A DNA stretch of 64,000 nt from Clostridia bacterium. Its GTDB lineage: Bacteria > Bacillota > Clostridia > Oscillospirales > CAG-382. Where the stretch lies: positions 186,001 through 250,000 of the forward strand of contig JAFYKY010000017.1 in the NCBI GenBank assembly GCA_017537345.1, read 5' to 3'. The translations under genes and the position numbers were made by a program. This document shows positions 17,888 through 27,938 of the stretch, one piece after another. Each line of letters begins with the position of its first letter. Positions within the stretch are counted from its first letter, which is position 1. A model generated the notes under the pieces. That model saw only the letters and a list, made by a program, of their open reading frames with translations. It searched no databases and had not been told where the DNA came from.

Positions 17888-19145
17888 CCAGACTCCCGCA
17901 CGTCAGACCCCGCATGCCAACAAAGGAAAAATCGTTACCTTTTTGACCGCGCTTCTTGCGGTTATATCCGCTATCGTTTTGTGGTTTTTTGCTATTGATT
18001 ACGACAGCCCCGATTACACCAAAACGTTTTCAAATATAAAGGTTGAGGTTACGGGACTTGCCGAACTCCGTCAGACGATGGGATACACCCTGCTGGAAGA
18101 GCCGGATCTTACGGTTGACGTTACTATTGCCGGCAAACGTACCGACGTTAATCAGGTGCGCTCTTCCGATATAACCGCATCAATAGATCTTTCCGCGGTT
18201 GCGGCAGCAGGTGAAAATAAATTTGAGGTACAAATTACCTCGCCCAACGGTACCACGGTTGCTTCTCAAAGTGTTAATGAAGTAAGATTGTATGTTGATA
18301 ACTTTATTTCAAAGCAGTATACCGTAAAGGTTCGCAAAATGAATTACGTTCTCGCGGAAAACCTTTATATCGATACTGTGACCTGCAGTCCTGCTACAGT
18401 CACCGTTTGGGGACCGGAAAATGAGCTTGAAAAAATATCCGGCGCATACGTTGATCTTGAAATGGGCGAATTAGTGAATTCCATTAAGGTTACGTCTACC
18501 GCAAAGCTTTTGGATATAAACAACGCAGAAGTGGATAATCCTTATATTTATATTGCCAACAGCTCCGTCACTTCCTCCGTTTCCGTTTATATGGAAAAAG
18601 AAGTGCCCGTACGTGTAAAACTTACCGGCGGTTTGTATTCCGAACTTACTGCGGATATCCGCTGTGATACGGATACCGTTCTTTTCCGCGGTACCGTTGA
18701 GCGTATGACAAATATCAAAGAGTACGTTATCGAAATTGACGAAACAGACACTCCGTTTGATTCACCGATCAAGGTTTTGATAACTCCTCCCAACGGAATT
18801 GTTAACGCAGGCGAAGAACAGTACGCAACAGTTCTTCTTTCCATTCCCGATATAGGAAAGAAGGAAATGTCGTTGTCTTCGAAGAACGTAGAATTTATAA
18901 ATATGCCCGAAGAGCTCGATGCAAAAGCACTTACGGATATTAACGTGGAACTTCGCGGTCTGCAGGACGTGCTCGATCAGCTTACGGAAGAAGATGTTTC
19001 CGTAACCGTCGATATGTCGCTGTTGGGTGAGCTTTCCGAAGGCACCGTTACCGTTCCCGTCACGGTGGAAATTTCAACACAGGACGTTTCCGGTGTATTC
19101 GTTTATAATAAAAACGCATATACCGTTCAAATCATTATAAAATAA
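17874..19145 (+). CDS. cdaR: YbbR-domain protein, CdaA regulator CdaR
   Basis: Extracytoplasmic protein anchored by one N-terminal membrane helix (about residues 18-38), followed by roughly four YbbR repeats. YbbR proteins bind CdaA and tune c-di-AMP synthesis. I favour TTG 17874 over the in-frame ATG at 17865, because the only ribosome-binding run (AGGGGG) ends immediately before that ATG and would have no spacing, while it sits 9 nt before the TTG. This gives 423 residues. It overlaps the cdaA end by 14 nt, so the two should be translated together. The start is an inference; the family is firm. Confidence 0.92.
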   Translation: MTKNNQTPARQTPHANKGKIVTFLTALLAVISAIVLWFFAIDYDSPDYTKTFSNIKVEVTGLAELRQTMGYTLLEEPDLTVDVTIAGKRTDVNQVRSSDITASIDLSAVAAAGENKFEVQITSPNGTTVASQSVNEVRLYVDNFISKQYTVKVRKMNYVLAENLYIDTVTCSPATVTVWGPENELEKISGAYVDLEMGELVNSIKVTSTAKLLDINNAEVDNPYIYIANSSVTSSVSVYMEKEVPVRVKLTGGLYSELTADIRCDTDTVLFRGTVERMTNIKEYVIEIDETDTPFDSPIKVLITPPNGIVNAGEEQYATVLLSIPDIGKKEMSLSSKNVEFINMPEELDAKALTDINVELRGLQDVLDQLTEEDVSVTVDMSLLGELSEGTVTVPVTVEISTQDVSGVFVYNKNAYTVQIIIK

Positions 19146-19165
19146 ATTTTTAGGAGATGAGGGCC

Positions 19166-21244
19166 TTGACTTCAAGAAAGTGGGTCATAAACGGCGCCGA
19201 TACCGCCGCTGCCGCCGCATTACGGGCGGAGAGCGGATATCTGCCTCTTACCGCAAGATTGCTTTGCTCCAGAGGATTGGATACGGCTGAAAAGGTAGCC
19301 GAATTTTACGATACATCTAAACTTTCTTTTTACGATCCCTATCTGCTCAAGGATATGGATAAAGCGGTTGCCCGCATTAAAAAAGCTATAGAGAATAAAG
19401 AACGGGTATGTATTTACGGAGATTACGACGTAGACGGTGTTACCTCTACTACTATGCTGTATACATATCTCCGTTCTCTCGGAGTGGAAACCACATATTT
19501 TATTCCCGAGCGAATGAACGAGGGGTACGGTCTGAGCCGTACCGCTATCGATCGCTTTGCAGGCAGCGTTGATCTGCTTATTACCGTAGATACCGGTATA
19601 ACCGCGGTAGCGGAAACAGAATATGCAAAGCAGTTCGGAATGGATATGATAATTACCGATCATCACAGCTGCAGAGATGTGCTTCCCGATGCGGTTGCGG
19701 TGGTCAACCCCCATAGAGAAGATTGCGAATATCCCTTCAAAAAGCTTGCGGGGGTAGGAGTGGTGTTCAAGCTGCTTTGCGCTCTTCACGGCAACAGCGA
19801 GGAGATCTGTAATCGGTACGGAGAGATCGTCGCTATCGGTACTATCGCAGATGTTATGCCGATTGTTGGCGAAAACCGTCTTATTGCCGCTATAGGTATC
19901 GAAAATCTTTCCAATACAAAGTATCTTGGACTTCGTGCTCTTATGGAGCAGGTAGGTATTTTCAAAAACGGCAAGAAGGTTAAAAAGATAACATCTTCTA
20001 CAATCGGTTACGTGCTTGCACCCCGTATAAACGCTGCAGGAAGAATAACCAGCGCCGTACGCGCAGTGGAGCTTTTGCTTGCTGATAATGAAAGCGATGC
20101 AAACCGTATCGCCGCAGAGCTTTGCGAGATAAACAAACTTCGCCAGTCTACCGAGCTTGATATTTATACTCAGGCGCTTACCCAGATAACCGAGCGCCAT
20201 TCGGAAAATACGGCATACGTACTTTCTTCCGATGGATGGCATCAGGGCGTTATCGGTGTTGTCGCTTCCCGTATTACAGAAAAATATTCTCTTCCCAGCG
20301 TGCTTTTCTCCTTTGACGGAGATATCGGTAAGGGAAGCGGAAGAAGCATAAAAGGCTTTTCTTTGATGGATGCTCTGGCGGAATGTTCGGATCTTTTGCT
20401 TGAATACGGCGGACACGAGCTTGCGGCAGGATTATCTATAGAGCGTAAGAATCTGGAGGCGTTTTCCGCCAGATTGAACGATTACGCAGAGAAGCATATA
20501 AAGAAAAACGAACTTGTTATTCCTTTGGAAATAGACTGCGAAGCTTCATTTTCTGAGCTTACTTTACGTCAGGCAGAGGATATTCAGCGTCTTGAGCCTT
20601 TCGGTCTTTCCAATCCCGTTCCCGTTTTTATTGTTAAGGGTGCGGTTATAAAGAACCTTACACCCCTTTCCGGCGGCAAGCATATGAAGATAAGGGTATC
20701 CGACGGAAGCAGAAACGATCTTACCGCAGTTTATTTCGGTATGAGTGCGGAAAACTTTTCCTTCTGCGAAGGGGATAAGTGCGATATAGCATTTTCTCTT
20801 GAAATCAACGAATTTTTAGGTAATGCAACACCCCAGCTTCTCATAAAAGGAATCAGACTTGCAGAGGGCGAAAAAAATCTGCTGGATATTGAATACGAAA
20901 CCTATCTTAACGCAGTTGATTTTGATAATACTCAGCCCGTTTCTGCGGAATGTATTCCCACTCTTGCGGATTTCAGAGAAGTTTTCCGCTATCTCAGACG
21001 CAGTCTGGACGGAAGCAAGCCCATATCCCTGCGCCGTCTTATCAGCAGTATCCGAGAAGATACCGATACTGATATAAGCGCATGTAAAATATTGATCATA
21101 AGCGATGTTTTGCAAGAACAAGGCATAGCCGAAGTGGAACATATTCCCGGTATGCTCATACGAATTACTCTTAAGCCGTTCAACGGAAAGATCAATCTCG
21201 ATAATTCCGAACTGCTTGGAAGGATAAAGGCAAAACACGCATAA
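19166..21244 (+). CDS. recJ: Single-stranded-DNA exonuclease RecJ
   Basis: 5'-3' exonuclease on single-stranded DNA used in recombination and mismatch repair. DHH-family motifs are clear: GDYDVDGVTS near residue 85, TDHHS near 153, and the DHHA1 motif GGHELAAG near 415, followed by an OB-like domain and an extra C-terminal helical domain. I place the start at TTG 19166, since AGGAG at 19152-19156 abuts the in-frame ATG at 19157 (no spacing) but is 9 nt before the TTG. This gives 692 residues. Rel follows after 13 nt, a common recJ-relA order in Firmicutes. Confidence 0.95.
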   Translation: MTSRKWVINGADTAAAAALRAESGYLPLTARLLCSRGLDTAEKVAEFYDTSKLSFYDPYLLKDMDKAVARIKKAIENKERVCIYGDYDVDGVTSTTMLYTYLRSLGVETTYFIPERMNEGYGLSRTAIDRFAGSVDLLITVDTGITAVAETEYAKQFGMDMIITDHHSCRDVLPDAVAVVNPHREDCEYPFKKLAGVGVVFKLLCALHGNSEEICNRYGEIVAIGTIADVMPIVGENRLIAAIGIENLSNTKYLGLRALMEQVGIFKNGKKVKKITSSTIGYVLAPRINAAGRITSAVRAVELLLADNESDANRIAAELCEINKLRQSTELDIYTQALTQITERHSENTAYVLSSDGWHQGVIGVVASRITEKYSLPSVLFSFDGDIGKGSGRSIKGFSLMDALAECSDLLLEYGGHELAAGLSIERKNLEAFSARLNDYAEKHIKKNELVIPLEIDCEASFSELTLRQAEDIQRLEPFGLSNPVPVFIVKGAVIKNLTPLSGGKHMKIRVSDGSRNDLTAVYFGMSAENFSFCEGDKCDIAFSLEINEFLGNATPQLLIKGIRLAEGEKNLLDIEYETYLNAVDFDNTQPVSAECIPTLADFREVFRYLRRSLDGSKPISLRRLISSIREDTDTDISACKILIISDVLQEQGIAEVEHIPGMLIRITLKPFNGKINLDNSELLGRIKAKHA

Positions 21245-21257
21245 AGTACGGTGTTAT

Positions 21258-23465
21258 ATGTCTGTTAATTTTGAAAGCTTTATAGAAAAATTAAAGCAAA
21301 GCGGCGGCTACGATATAGCCAAAATTACAAAAGCATACGAATTTGCTTTCAGGATGCATGAGGGACAAACCCGTATTTCGGGTGAACCCTATATCATACA
21401 CCCTCTTTCCGTTGCGGATATTGTTGCTGACCTTCAGCTTGATACAGATTCAATATGCGCCGCTTTTCTTCACGATACCGTTGAGGATTGCGGGGAAAAA
21501 GTAACCTTAAACGTTATTAAAAAAGAGTTCGGCGGCGACGTTGCGGATCTTGTTGACGGCGTTACCAAGCTTGTCCATATACGTTTTGAAACAAAGCAGG
21601 ACGAAAGTATAGAAAACCTGCGTAAAATGTTTCTTGCAATGAGCAAGGATATCCGTGTTATATTTATCAAGCTTGCAGACAGACTTCATAATATGCGCAC
21701 CCTCGACGTACGCCGTGAGGAAAAACAGCGCGCCGTTGCTTTGGAGACTATGCACGTTTACGCGCCCTTGGCTCACCGTCTGGGTATCCAGAAGATCAAG
21801 CAGGAGCTTGAAATGCTTGCGCTCAAATATTTGGATCCTATCGGCTTCAGAGAAGTAGAGATCGACGTTGAAAAACGCTACGGTGAAAACAAAGGATTTT
21901 TGGATCATTATAAAGCTCTCGTTGGCGAAAAGCTGGATGAAAATCATATCAAATACCGTCTTGAGGGACGTATCAAGTCCATTTATTCCATATACAAGAA
22001 AATGTATTCCGGCAGTAAAAGCTTTGAAGAGATCTACGATTTTTACGCTATCCGCATAATCGTGGATACCGAACTGGATTGCTATACCGCTTTGGGTATA
22101 ATTCACGAAGCCTTTAACTTCATTCCCGGTAGATTCAAAGACTACATTTCCACGCCCAAACCCAACCTTTACCGTTCTCTTCATACCACGGTTATAGGTA
22201 AAGAGGGAATTCCCGTTGAAGTGCAGATACGCACCTGGGATATGCATCGTGAAGCGGAATACGGTCTTGCCGCTCACTGGAAGTATAAATCCGGCGAGCA
22301 GGCTCAAAAGATAGTTGATCAGAAGCTTCAGTGGATTCGCACTCTGTTGGAAACAGAAAAGGATACGGATGATCCCGATGAATTCTACCGTCCTCTTAAG
22401 ATAGATCTTTTTGAAGACGAAATATTCGTATTCACTCCCAAAGGGGATGTTATAAACCTTCCCACGAATGCAACTCCCATAGATTTTGCATACGCCATTC
22501 ACTCTGCTGTCGGTAATAAAATGGTAGGTGCCCGTGTAAACGGCAGTATCGTTCCCATAGATTCAATACTGGAAAACGGACAGATAGTGGAGGTAATCAC
22601 TTCCTCCGCATCCAAGGGACCCAGCAGAGATTGGCTTAAAATCGTGCGCTCCGGCGAAGCGCGAAATAAAATACGCCAGTATTTCAAAAAAGAAATGCGG
22701 GCAGAAAACATTATTGTCGGCAAGACCGAGGTAGACCGTGAGCTGAAGCGTTACGGCAGAAGCTATTCCGAAGCTCAAAAGAACGAGATAGTTGCAAACG
22801 TTGCCGCCCGTATCAGCTTGCCGGACCCCGAGGATTTGTACAACAATATCGGTTACGGCGGTCTTTCCATAAGCAAGATTGCCGCAAAGCTTAAAGATGA
22901 ATTTACCCGTGTGGTTTGTCCTCCCGAACCGGAGGAAGAAGCGCCCGCGCCCGAAAAAGTATCTGCGCCCAGAGGAAGAATTACCAATTCTCAGTCCGTA
23001 ATCATAGACAGCGTTTCCGGCTGCGAGGTTAAGTTTGCAAAATGCTGTAACCCTCTGCCCGGTGACAGTATTATCGGATTTATTACTAAAGGCTACGGCG
23101 TTTCTATCCATAAGTACGATTGTCCCAACGCACAGGCAGGCTTACAAAAGCCCGAGGATAAGGACAGATGGGTAGTAGCATCCTGGTCGACTCAGGTTGA
23201 AAAGAGGGAAGTAGGCAAGTTTGATGCGGTGCTTAACGTCTACGCAGAGTATTCTTCCGCATTGTTTGCAGACGTTTCCGTTCAGCTTAAGAATATGGCT
23301 GTGGACGTTATATCAATGTCTGCAAGAGAAAATATCGGCAACTGCCTGCTTACTGTTGTTATTAAGTGCAGCAGTATCGACCATTTGCACAGCATAATGT
23401 CCCAGTTGCGCAAGGTTCCCAACGTGCGCGACGTTACCCGCGGCAACGAGGGCAGAGGAGTATAA
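21258..23465 (+). CDS. relA: Bifunctional (p)ppGpp synthetase/hydrolase Rel
   Basis: Makes and degrades the alarmone (p)ppGpp in the stringent response. The 735-residue protein has the HD hydrolase domain (HPLSVADI, then HD at 72-73 in LHDTVED), the synthetase domain (~230-350, with RIKSIYSIYKKM), TGS (~390-455), the conserved-cysteine region (CCNPLPGD near residue 600) and a C-terminal ACT domain (~660-735). Both active sites look intact. No clear Shine-Dalgarno precedes the ATG, which is odd for this window; coupling to recJ, which ends 13 nt earlier, may help. dtd follows directly. Confidence 0.97.
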   Translation: MSVNFESFIEKLKQSGGYDIAKITKAYEFAFRMHEGQTRISGEPYIIHPLSVADIVADLQLDTDSICAAFLHDTVEDCGEKVTLNVIKKEFGGDVADLVDGVTKLVHIRFETKQDESIENLRKMFLAMSKDIRVIFIKLADRLHNMRTLDVRREEKQRAVALETMHVYAPLAHRLGIQKIKQELEMLALKYLDPIGFREVEIDVEKRYGENKGFLDHYKALVGEKLDENHIKYRLEGRIKSIYSIYKKMYSGSKSFEEIYDFYAIRIIVDTELDCYTALGIIHEAFNFIPGRFKDYISTPKPNLYRSLHTTVIGKEGIPVEVQIRTWDMHREAEYGLAAHWKYKSGEQAQKIVDQKLQWIRTLLETEKDTDDPDEFYRPLKIDLFEDEIFVFTPKGDVINLPTNATPIDFAYAIHSAVGNKMVGARVNGSIVPIDSILENGQIVEVITSSASKGPSRDWLKIVRSGEARNKIRQYFKKEMRAENIIVGKTEVDRELKRYGRSYSEAQKNEIVANVAARISLPDPEDLYNNIGYGGLSISKIAAKLKDEFTRVVCPPEPEEEAPAPEKVSAPRGRITNSQSVIIDSVSGCEVKFAKCCNPLPGDSIIGFITKGYGVSIHKYDCPNAQAGLQKPEDKDRWVVASWSTQVEKREVGKFDAVLNVYAEYSSALFADVSVQLKNMAVDVISMSARENIGNCLLTVVIKCSSIDHLHSIMSQLRKVPNVRDVTRGNEGRGV

Positions 23466-23909
23466 ATGAAGATAGTAATTCAGCGCGTGCTTTCCGCTTC
23501 CTGCACTGTAGAAGGGGAGAGTGTTTCCCATATCGGTTTGGGACTTTTGGTATTTTGCGGCGTTACCGCAACAGATACCGAAGAAGATATAAAAAAAGCG
23601 GCAAAGAAGATTTCGGGAATGCGTATTTTCCGTAACGATGCAGGCAAAATGTCGCTATCTGTAGGCGACGTTGGCGGTTCTGTAATGCTAATTTCAAATT
23701 TCACTCTTTGCGCAGATTGCTCTCACGGCAGACGGCCCGAATTCCTTTCTGCGGCTCCTGCTGCTAAGGCAGAAGAATATTATAAAAAATTAGCCGATAT
23801 GATCGGGGAAAATCTCCCCGTTGTGTGCGGCGTTTTCGGAGGAGATATGCGTATCAGTGCGGAAAACTTCGGTCCCGTTACTGTATACCTTGATACTGCT
23901 TCTTTATGA
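23466..23909 (+). CDS. dtd: D-aminoacyl-tRNA deacylase
   Basis: Removes D-amino acids (and glycine) wrongly attached to tRNA. The 147-residue protein starts MKIVIQRVLSASC and has the SQFTLCAD-type motif as ISNFTLCADCSHGRRPEF (about 76-93) and the Gly-cisPro region near the C-terminus (NFGPVTVYLDT, where the family has NDGPVT). The ATG directly follows the rel stop, with GAGGAG upstream. rel-dtd is a common pair. It overlaps hemZ by 4 nt. Confidence 0.96.
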   Translation: MKIVIQRVLSASCTVEGESVSHIGLGLLVFCGVTATDTEEDIKKAAKKISGMRIFRNDAGKMSLSVGDVGGSVMLISNFTLCADCSHGRRPEFLSAAPAAKAEEYYKKLADMIGENLPVVCGVFGGDMRISAENFGPVTVYLDTASL

Positions 23910-25393
23910 AACTTACAATAAATAACACCACGGGTCTGTTAAATGATTATTATTTTCAGACCCTTTCTCTCCTTTATTTCCCGGGTGAAAAGTTTCCTAC
24001 GGGTGTTGATCCAAGCCCCAACAGCGCGGAATATTTTCTCGAAAAACGGGGAAACGGTTATTACGGCAAAGCAATACTGCACGCAGGCGCCCAATGCGAA
24101 CAAGGCGAGTTTTGCACGGATGGGTACGAATTTTCCGTTCCGGTTCACGATGAACTGAACGCGCAGTGCGCCATTGGCAAAGCCTTTCTTATTGCGGGCG
24201 AAAAGCTGTTTGGCTTTTCTCTTCCCTGGGGATATATTACGGGATTGCGTCCGGTTAAAAGAGCAAGATTTTATCTTGATAAAGGCTATGATGATGAAAC
24301 GGTAAAGCGTCTTTTTGTAACCGACCACAATATTTCCAAGGAAAAGACCGAGCTTTCCATACGTACAGCACACAATGAGATACGTATGCTTAAGGACGTA
24401 GGCAAAAAGACGGCGGGTCTGTATATTTCCATCCCGTTTTGTCCTACAAGGTGTCAGTACTGCTCCTTCGTTTCATATTCCACACCACGTCTTTTGAAGA
24501 TGCTTCCCGATTACGTGGAGCTTCTCATAAAGGATATAAAAGCAACCGCTTGCGTAATGAAGGAACTGGGTATCAAGCTTTCCGCCATATATGTGGGAGG
24601 CGGCACGCCTTCTATTCTTTCTCCCGAGCAGACACGTAAAGTTTTGGGTACGGTTACCGAAAATTTTGATCTTTCGGCGTTGCGCGAATTCACCTTTGAA
24701 GCCGGCAGACCGGACACCATTACGGAGGAAAAGCTTGTTTCCGCCAAGGAAAACGGGGTTACCCGTGTCAGCATCAACCCTCAGAGCCTTAATGAAAACG
24801 TGTTGCGCGCTATCGGCAGACAGCACACCACACAGCAGTTTTTCGAAGCCTACGATATCGCCCGCGGTATCGGGTTTGACAGTATAAACGCAGATCTTAT
24901 TGCAGGGCTTCCCGAAGACACCTTTGAAACCTTCTGTTCAAGCTTTGAAAAAGTGCTTTCAATGGGATTTGAGAATATAACCTTACATACCTTAAGCATT
25001 AAAAATGCCGCCGCTTTGCGTTTTTCAAAAGAAAACGTGTACGATCCTTCGGGCAGGCTTGCGGTTTCTTGCGTGCAGTACGTGTATGACCGTATGCTCC
25101 AGAGCGGTATGGAACCGTATTATCTTTACAGACAAAAAAATACTGTGGGTAATGCGGAAAACACGGGGTATTCCGTTCCCGGCAAAGAAAATCTTTATAA
25201 CATACTTATGATGGAGGAGCATTCCAGCGTTTTCGCTTGCGGAGCGGGCGCCATAACAAAGCTTGTTTCTCCGGATGAAGAGATAATCGACCGTATCGCC
25301 CACCAGAAGTACCCGTACGAGTATCTTGATATGCCCAAGGGTATTGGTGAGGACAGAATAAAAAAGTTTTATAAACAGCATTTCGATTGCTGA
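23906..25393 (+). CDS. hemZ: Radical SAM coproporphyrinogen dehydrogenase-like HemZ
   Basis: Radical SAM protein of the HemZ/HemN/HemW group. The cluster motif CPTRCQYC is at Cys179, 183 and 186, after a ~165-residue N-terminal domain typical of HemZ. The core has YVGGGTPSIL, FEAGRPDTI and VSINPQSLNENVLRAIGR. Length is 495, as expected for HemZ. It is coupled to dtd by a 4-nt overlap, the arrangement seen in many Clostridia. Annotated activity is oxygen-independent coproporphyrinogen oxidation, but no other haem gene is visible here, so the true substrate is uncertain. Confidence 0.9.
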   Translation: MKLTINNTTGLLNDYYFQTLSLLYFPGEKFPTGVDPSPNSAEYFLEKRGNGYYGKAILHAGAQCEQGEFCTDGYEFSVPVHDELNAQCAIGKAFLIAGEKLFGFSLPWGYITGLRPVKRARFYLDKGYDDETVKRLFVTDHNISKEKTELSIRTAHNEIRMLKDVGKKTAGLYISIPFCPTRCQYCSFVSYSTPRLLKMLPDYVELLIKDIKATACVMKELGIKLSAIYVGGGTPSILSPEQTRKVLGTVTENFDLSALREFTFEAGRPDTITEEKLVSAKENGVTRVSINPQSLNENVLRAIGRQHTTQQFFEAYDIARGIGFDSINADLIAGLPEDTFETFCSSFEKVLSMGFENITLHTLSIKNAAALRFSKENVYDPSGRLAVSCVQYVYDRMLQSGMEPYYLYRQKNTVGNAENTGYSVPGKENLYNILMMEEHSSVFACGAGAITKLVSPDEEIIDRIAHQKYPYEYLDMPKGIGEDRIKKFYKQHFDC

Positions 25394-25417
25394 AAAATGT
25401 ATTTGTAAAGGGACGTT

Positions 25418-27097
25418 ATGAGTAATATAGATAAGTCTTCCAAAAGCTTTGTTGCGGAAGCCGCTATAATATCTGTTTCTAATTTTGCAGTTAAGCTTGT
25501 AGGCGTGCTGTTTAAAATTCCTCTTGCCAATCAGCTTGGGGAATTTATGGGCGTGTTCAACGCGGCGTATTCAATATATGCAATGCTGTTTATGATTTCC
25601 ACTTCGGGTCTTCCTGTTGCTGTGTCTCGTTTGGTGGCAATAGCAAAAGAAAAGGGAAGACGCGCAGAGGCTTCACAGATCTTCCGTACATGCGCTCTTA
25701 CCTTTGGAGCTATCGGATTTATATGCTCGTTGATAATGTTTATTGGCGCAGACTATATTTGCGAAATAACCGCGCATCCGGGCGCAGAGCTTCCGATGAG
25801 GGTTATCTCTCCCACGCTGTTTATAATCTGCATAACCGCTTCCATACGCGGATATTTTCAGGGACTACGCAAAATGGTTCCCACTGCGGTTTCCAATTTT
25901 ATTGAAGCCGTGCTTAAGCTTATTCTTGGCTTGGGCGGTGCTGCGTTTGCCGCTTCCCGAGGATGGAGTGGGCCTGTGCAGGCGGCGTTTGCGGTTTCCG
26001 GCATATCTATCGGTGTTATCATCGGTACCGTTTATCTTGCAATAACCTTTTATCTTCAGCGCAACGCAAATATTCCCGATACGGATAAAACCGTTTCGCC
26101 CCGCTCGGTTATCGCAAAAAACGCTCTCCGTGTCGCCGTGCCCGTAACTCTTGCCGGCTCTGCTTTGTATTTTTCCACGTTTTTTGATACAGTGGTCATA
26201 AACAACCGCCTTATCTTTTCGGGATTTTCTGAAGAAATGGCGGACAGGCTCTATACCGCGTATACGACCCTTGCCATATCTATTTCCGATCTGGTTCCCT
26301 CGACCTTGGTATATCCCATTGCTTTGAGCATTCTGCCTGCTATGTCTGCCGCTCTTGCGGGAAACCGCAACAGCGAAGTAAGGGGGTATATCCATTCTTC
26401 GATACGTATTTCCGGAATTATAGCCATTCCCAGCGCATTCGGTCTGGCGGTACTCGCCCGTCCCGTTATCCAGATGATATATTTCGGTTCCCTTTCCAAA
26501 GAGATAACACTGCTTGACGGAAGCACTGTTATGCCTATCGACGTAGGCGCGGCTTCGCTTGCCATACTGTCTGCGGGCATCGTTTTCCTTTCCCTTATGT
26601 CTACCACAAACGCTCTGCTTCATTCGTACGGCAAAAATTTCCTGCCCGTTATCTCTATTTCCGTGGGAATACTTCTTCTCATAATCTCCGAAACACTGCT
26701 TATCGGCATTCCTTCCATCGGTATATACGGCGCCCCCATAGCATCGCTTATTTGCTATTCCACCGCCACCGTCCTGAATATGAGAGCGGTGCGCAAGGTT
26801 TCGGGAATGCGTCTTAATCCCATAAAGCTGTTTGGCAAACCCGTTATCTGCGCGGCATTGTGCGCCGTTGCGGCTTTCGGCGGATATTCTCTTTCCGGAT
26901 TGTTTGTAAGCGAAGCTACCCGTATGGGCAACGTCGTTATGTTTATTTTCGGTGTAATTCCAGGTGTGGCGGTTTATGTTATTACTATGCTTGCCTTTAA
27001 AGGAATTTCCGCTTCAGAAGTAAGACTTTTGCCTTTCGGTCACAGAATTGCCGCAATTTTTATCAGATTTGGTTTTTTGAAAGAGAGTAAAGTATGA
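25418..27097 (+). CDS. MATE/MVF-type polysaccharide flippase, SpoVB/MurJ-like
   Basis: 559-residue integral membrane protein with about 14 hydrophobic segments, of the polysaccharide biosynthesis/SpoVB family that flips lipid-linked cell wall or spore cortex precursors. The N-terminal FVAEAAIISVSNFAVKLVGVLFKIPLANQLG matches the family's first helix region in pattern (its key residues are the K-x-G-V-L-F-K-I-P run at ~26-34). It overlaps mazG by 4 nt, matching yabM-yabN in Bacillus. Whether it is spore-specific (SpoVB) or a general lipid II flippase (Amj/MurJ-like role) cannot be told. Confidence 0.9.
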   Translation: MSNIDKSSKSFVAEAAIISVSNFAVKLVGVLFKIPLANQLGEFMGVFNAAYSIYAMLFMISTSGLPVAVSRLVAIAKEKGRRAEASQIFRTCALTFGAIGFICSLIMFIGADYICEITAHPGAELPMRVISPTLFIICITASIRGYFQGLRKMVPTAVSNFIEAVLKLILGLGGAAFAASRGWSGPVQAAFAVSGISIGVIIGTVYLAITFYLQRNANIPDTDKTVSPRSVIAKNALRVAVPVTLAGSALYFSTFFDTVVINNRLIFSGFSEEMADRLYTAYTTLAISISDLVPSTLVYPIALSILPAMSAALAGNRNSEVRGYIHSSIRISGIIAIPSAFGLAVLARPVIQMIYFGSLSKEITLLDGSTVMPIDVGAASLAILSAGIVFLSLMSTTNALLHSYGKNFLPVISISVGILLLIISETLLIGIPSIGIYGAPIASLICYSTATVLNMRAVRKVSGMRLNPIKLFGKPVICAALCAVAAFGGYSLSGLFVSEATRMGNVVMFIFGVIPGVAVYVITMLAFKGISASEVRLLPFGHRIAAIFIRFGFLKESKV

Positions 27098-27903
27098 ACG
27101 AAAACGCGAAAAAATATGTAAATAAAGACCGCTATACCGTAGAGGATCTTTACGATATCGTTCGTATTCTCCGCGGAAAAGACGGCTGCCCTTGGGACAG
27201 AGAGCAAACCCATAAAAGCATCCGCAGAGACCTGATAGAAGAATGCTACGAGGTTATTGAAGGGATAGATAACGACGATCCCGTGCTTATGTGTGAGGAA
27301 TTGGGCGATCTGCTTTTGCAGGTTGTCTTCCACGCGCAGATCGGCGCAGAGGATGGGCAGTTTGATATGGGCGACGTAGCGGACGGTATATGCCGTAAGC
27401 TGGTGCTTCGCCATCCCCACGTGTTTGCGGACGTAAATGCTGAAACCTCCGAAAAGGTTTTGGAAAACTGGGATAAAATTAAAAAAGAAGAAAAACAGCG
27501 TCTTTCCCTTGCGGATGAAATGTATGCCATTCCGCCTTCGCTTCCCGCTTTAATGAGAGCAAATAAGGTTGGCAAAAAATCAGGCAAAGCGAATTTTGAT
27601 TTTCCTACCGATAAAGAAGCCTTTGATAAAGTGACTGAAGAGCTTAACGAGCTTTACGAAGCGCATTTGCAAGGAAATAGAGAAAATATTGCCGACGAAA
27701 TGGGTGACTTGCTGTTTTCCGTTGTCAACGTTTCGAGAAAGGTAGGTGTAGAACCCGAGGAAGCTTTGACAAAAGCCACCGAAAAGTTTATGAAGCGATT
27801 TAAAAAACTTGAGGAAGAAGCAGCAAAAGCGGGCGCAAACCTTGCGGATATGTCTTCCGAGGAAGCTGATATCCTGTGGGAGCGTATAAAAAACCGCGAT
27901 TAA
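27094..27903 (+). CDS. mazG: Nucleoside triphosphate pyrophosphohydrolase MazG
   Basis: Hydrolyses NTPs and dNTPs, including damaged ones, to monophosphates. There are two tandem MazG domains: the first has CPWDREQTHKSI and ExxE metal ligands in EECYEVIEG and EELGDLLLQVVFHA, the second EELNELYEA and DEMGDLLFSVVN. Length is 269. In Bacillus the homologue YabN carries an N-terminal tetrapyrrole methylase domain, which is absent here. It belongs to the yabM-yabR neighbourhood and is followed by a fresh promoter for hup. Confidence 0.95.
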   Translation: MNENAKKYVNKDRYTVEDLYDIVRILRGKDGCPWDREQTHKSIRRDLIEECYEVIEGIDNDDPVLMCEELGDLLLQVVFHAQIGAEDGQFDMGDVADGICRKLVLRHPHVFADVNAETSEKVLENWDKIKKEEKQRLSLADEMYAIPPSLPALMRANKVGKKSGKANFDFPTDKEAFDKVTEELNELYEAHLQGNRENIADEMGDLLFSVVNVSRKVGVEPEEALTKATEKFMKRFKKLEEEAAKAGANLADMSSEEADILWERIKNRD

Positions 27904-27938
27904 AAGTACTTTTTTTCGAAAAAAGTCTGAAAAACCTA

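Noticed and set aside
19220..20416. Long open frame (398 codons) on the minus strand opposite recJ
   Set aside because: It mirrors recJ codons, has no family resemblance or ribosome binding site, and recJ motifs are clear on the plus strand. Similar opposite-strand frames at 21507-22502, 49013-50062, 32877-33779 and 651-1484 were rejected for the same reason.
27904..27928. Terminator after mazG
   Set aside because: ACTTTTTT-TCG-AAAAAAGT can fold but is almost all A/T pairs and is not followed by a T-run.
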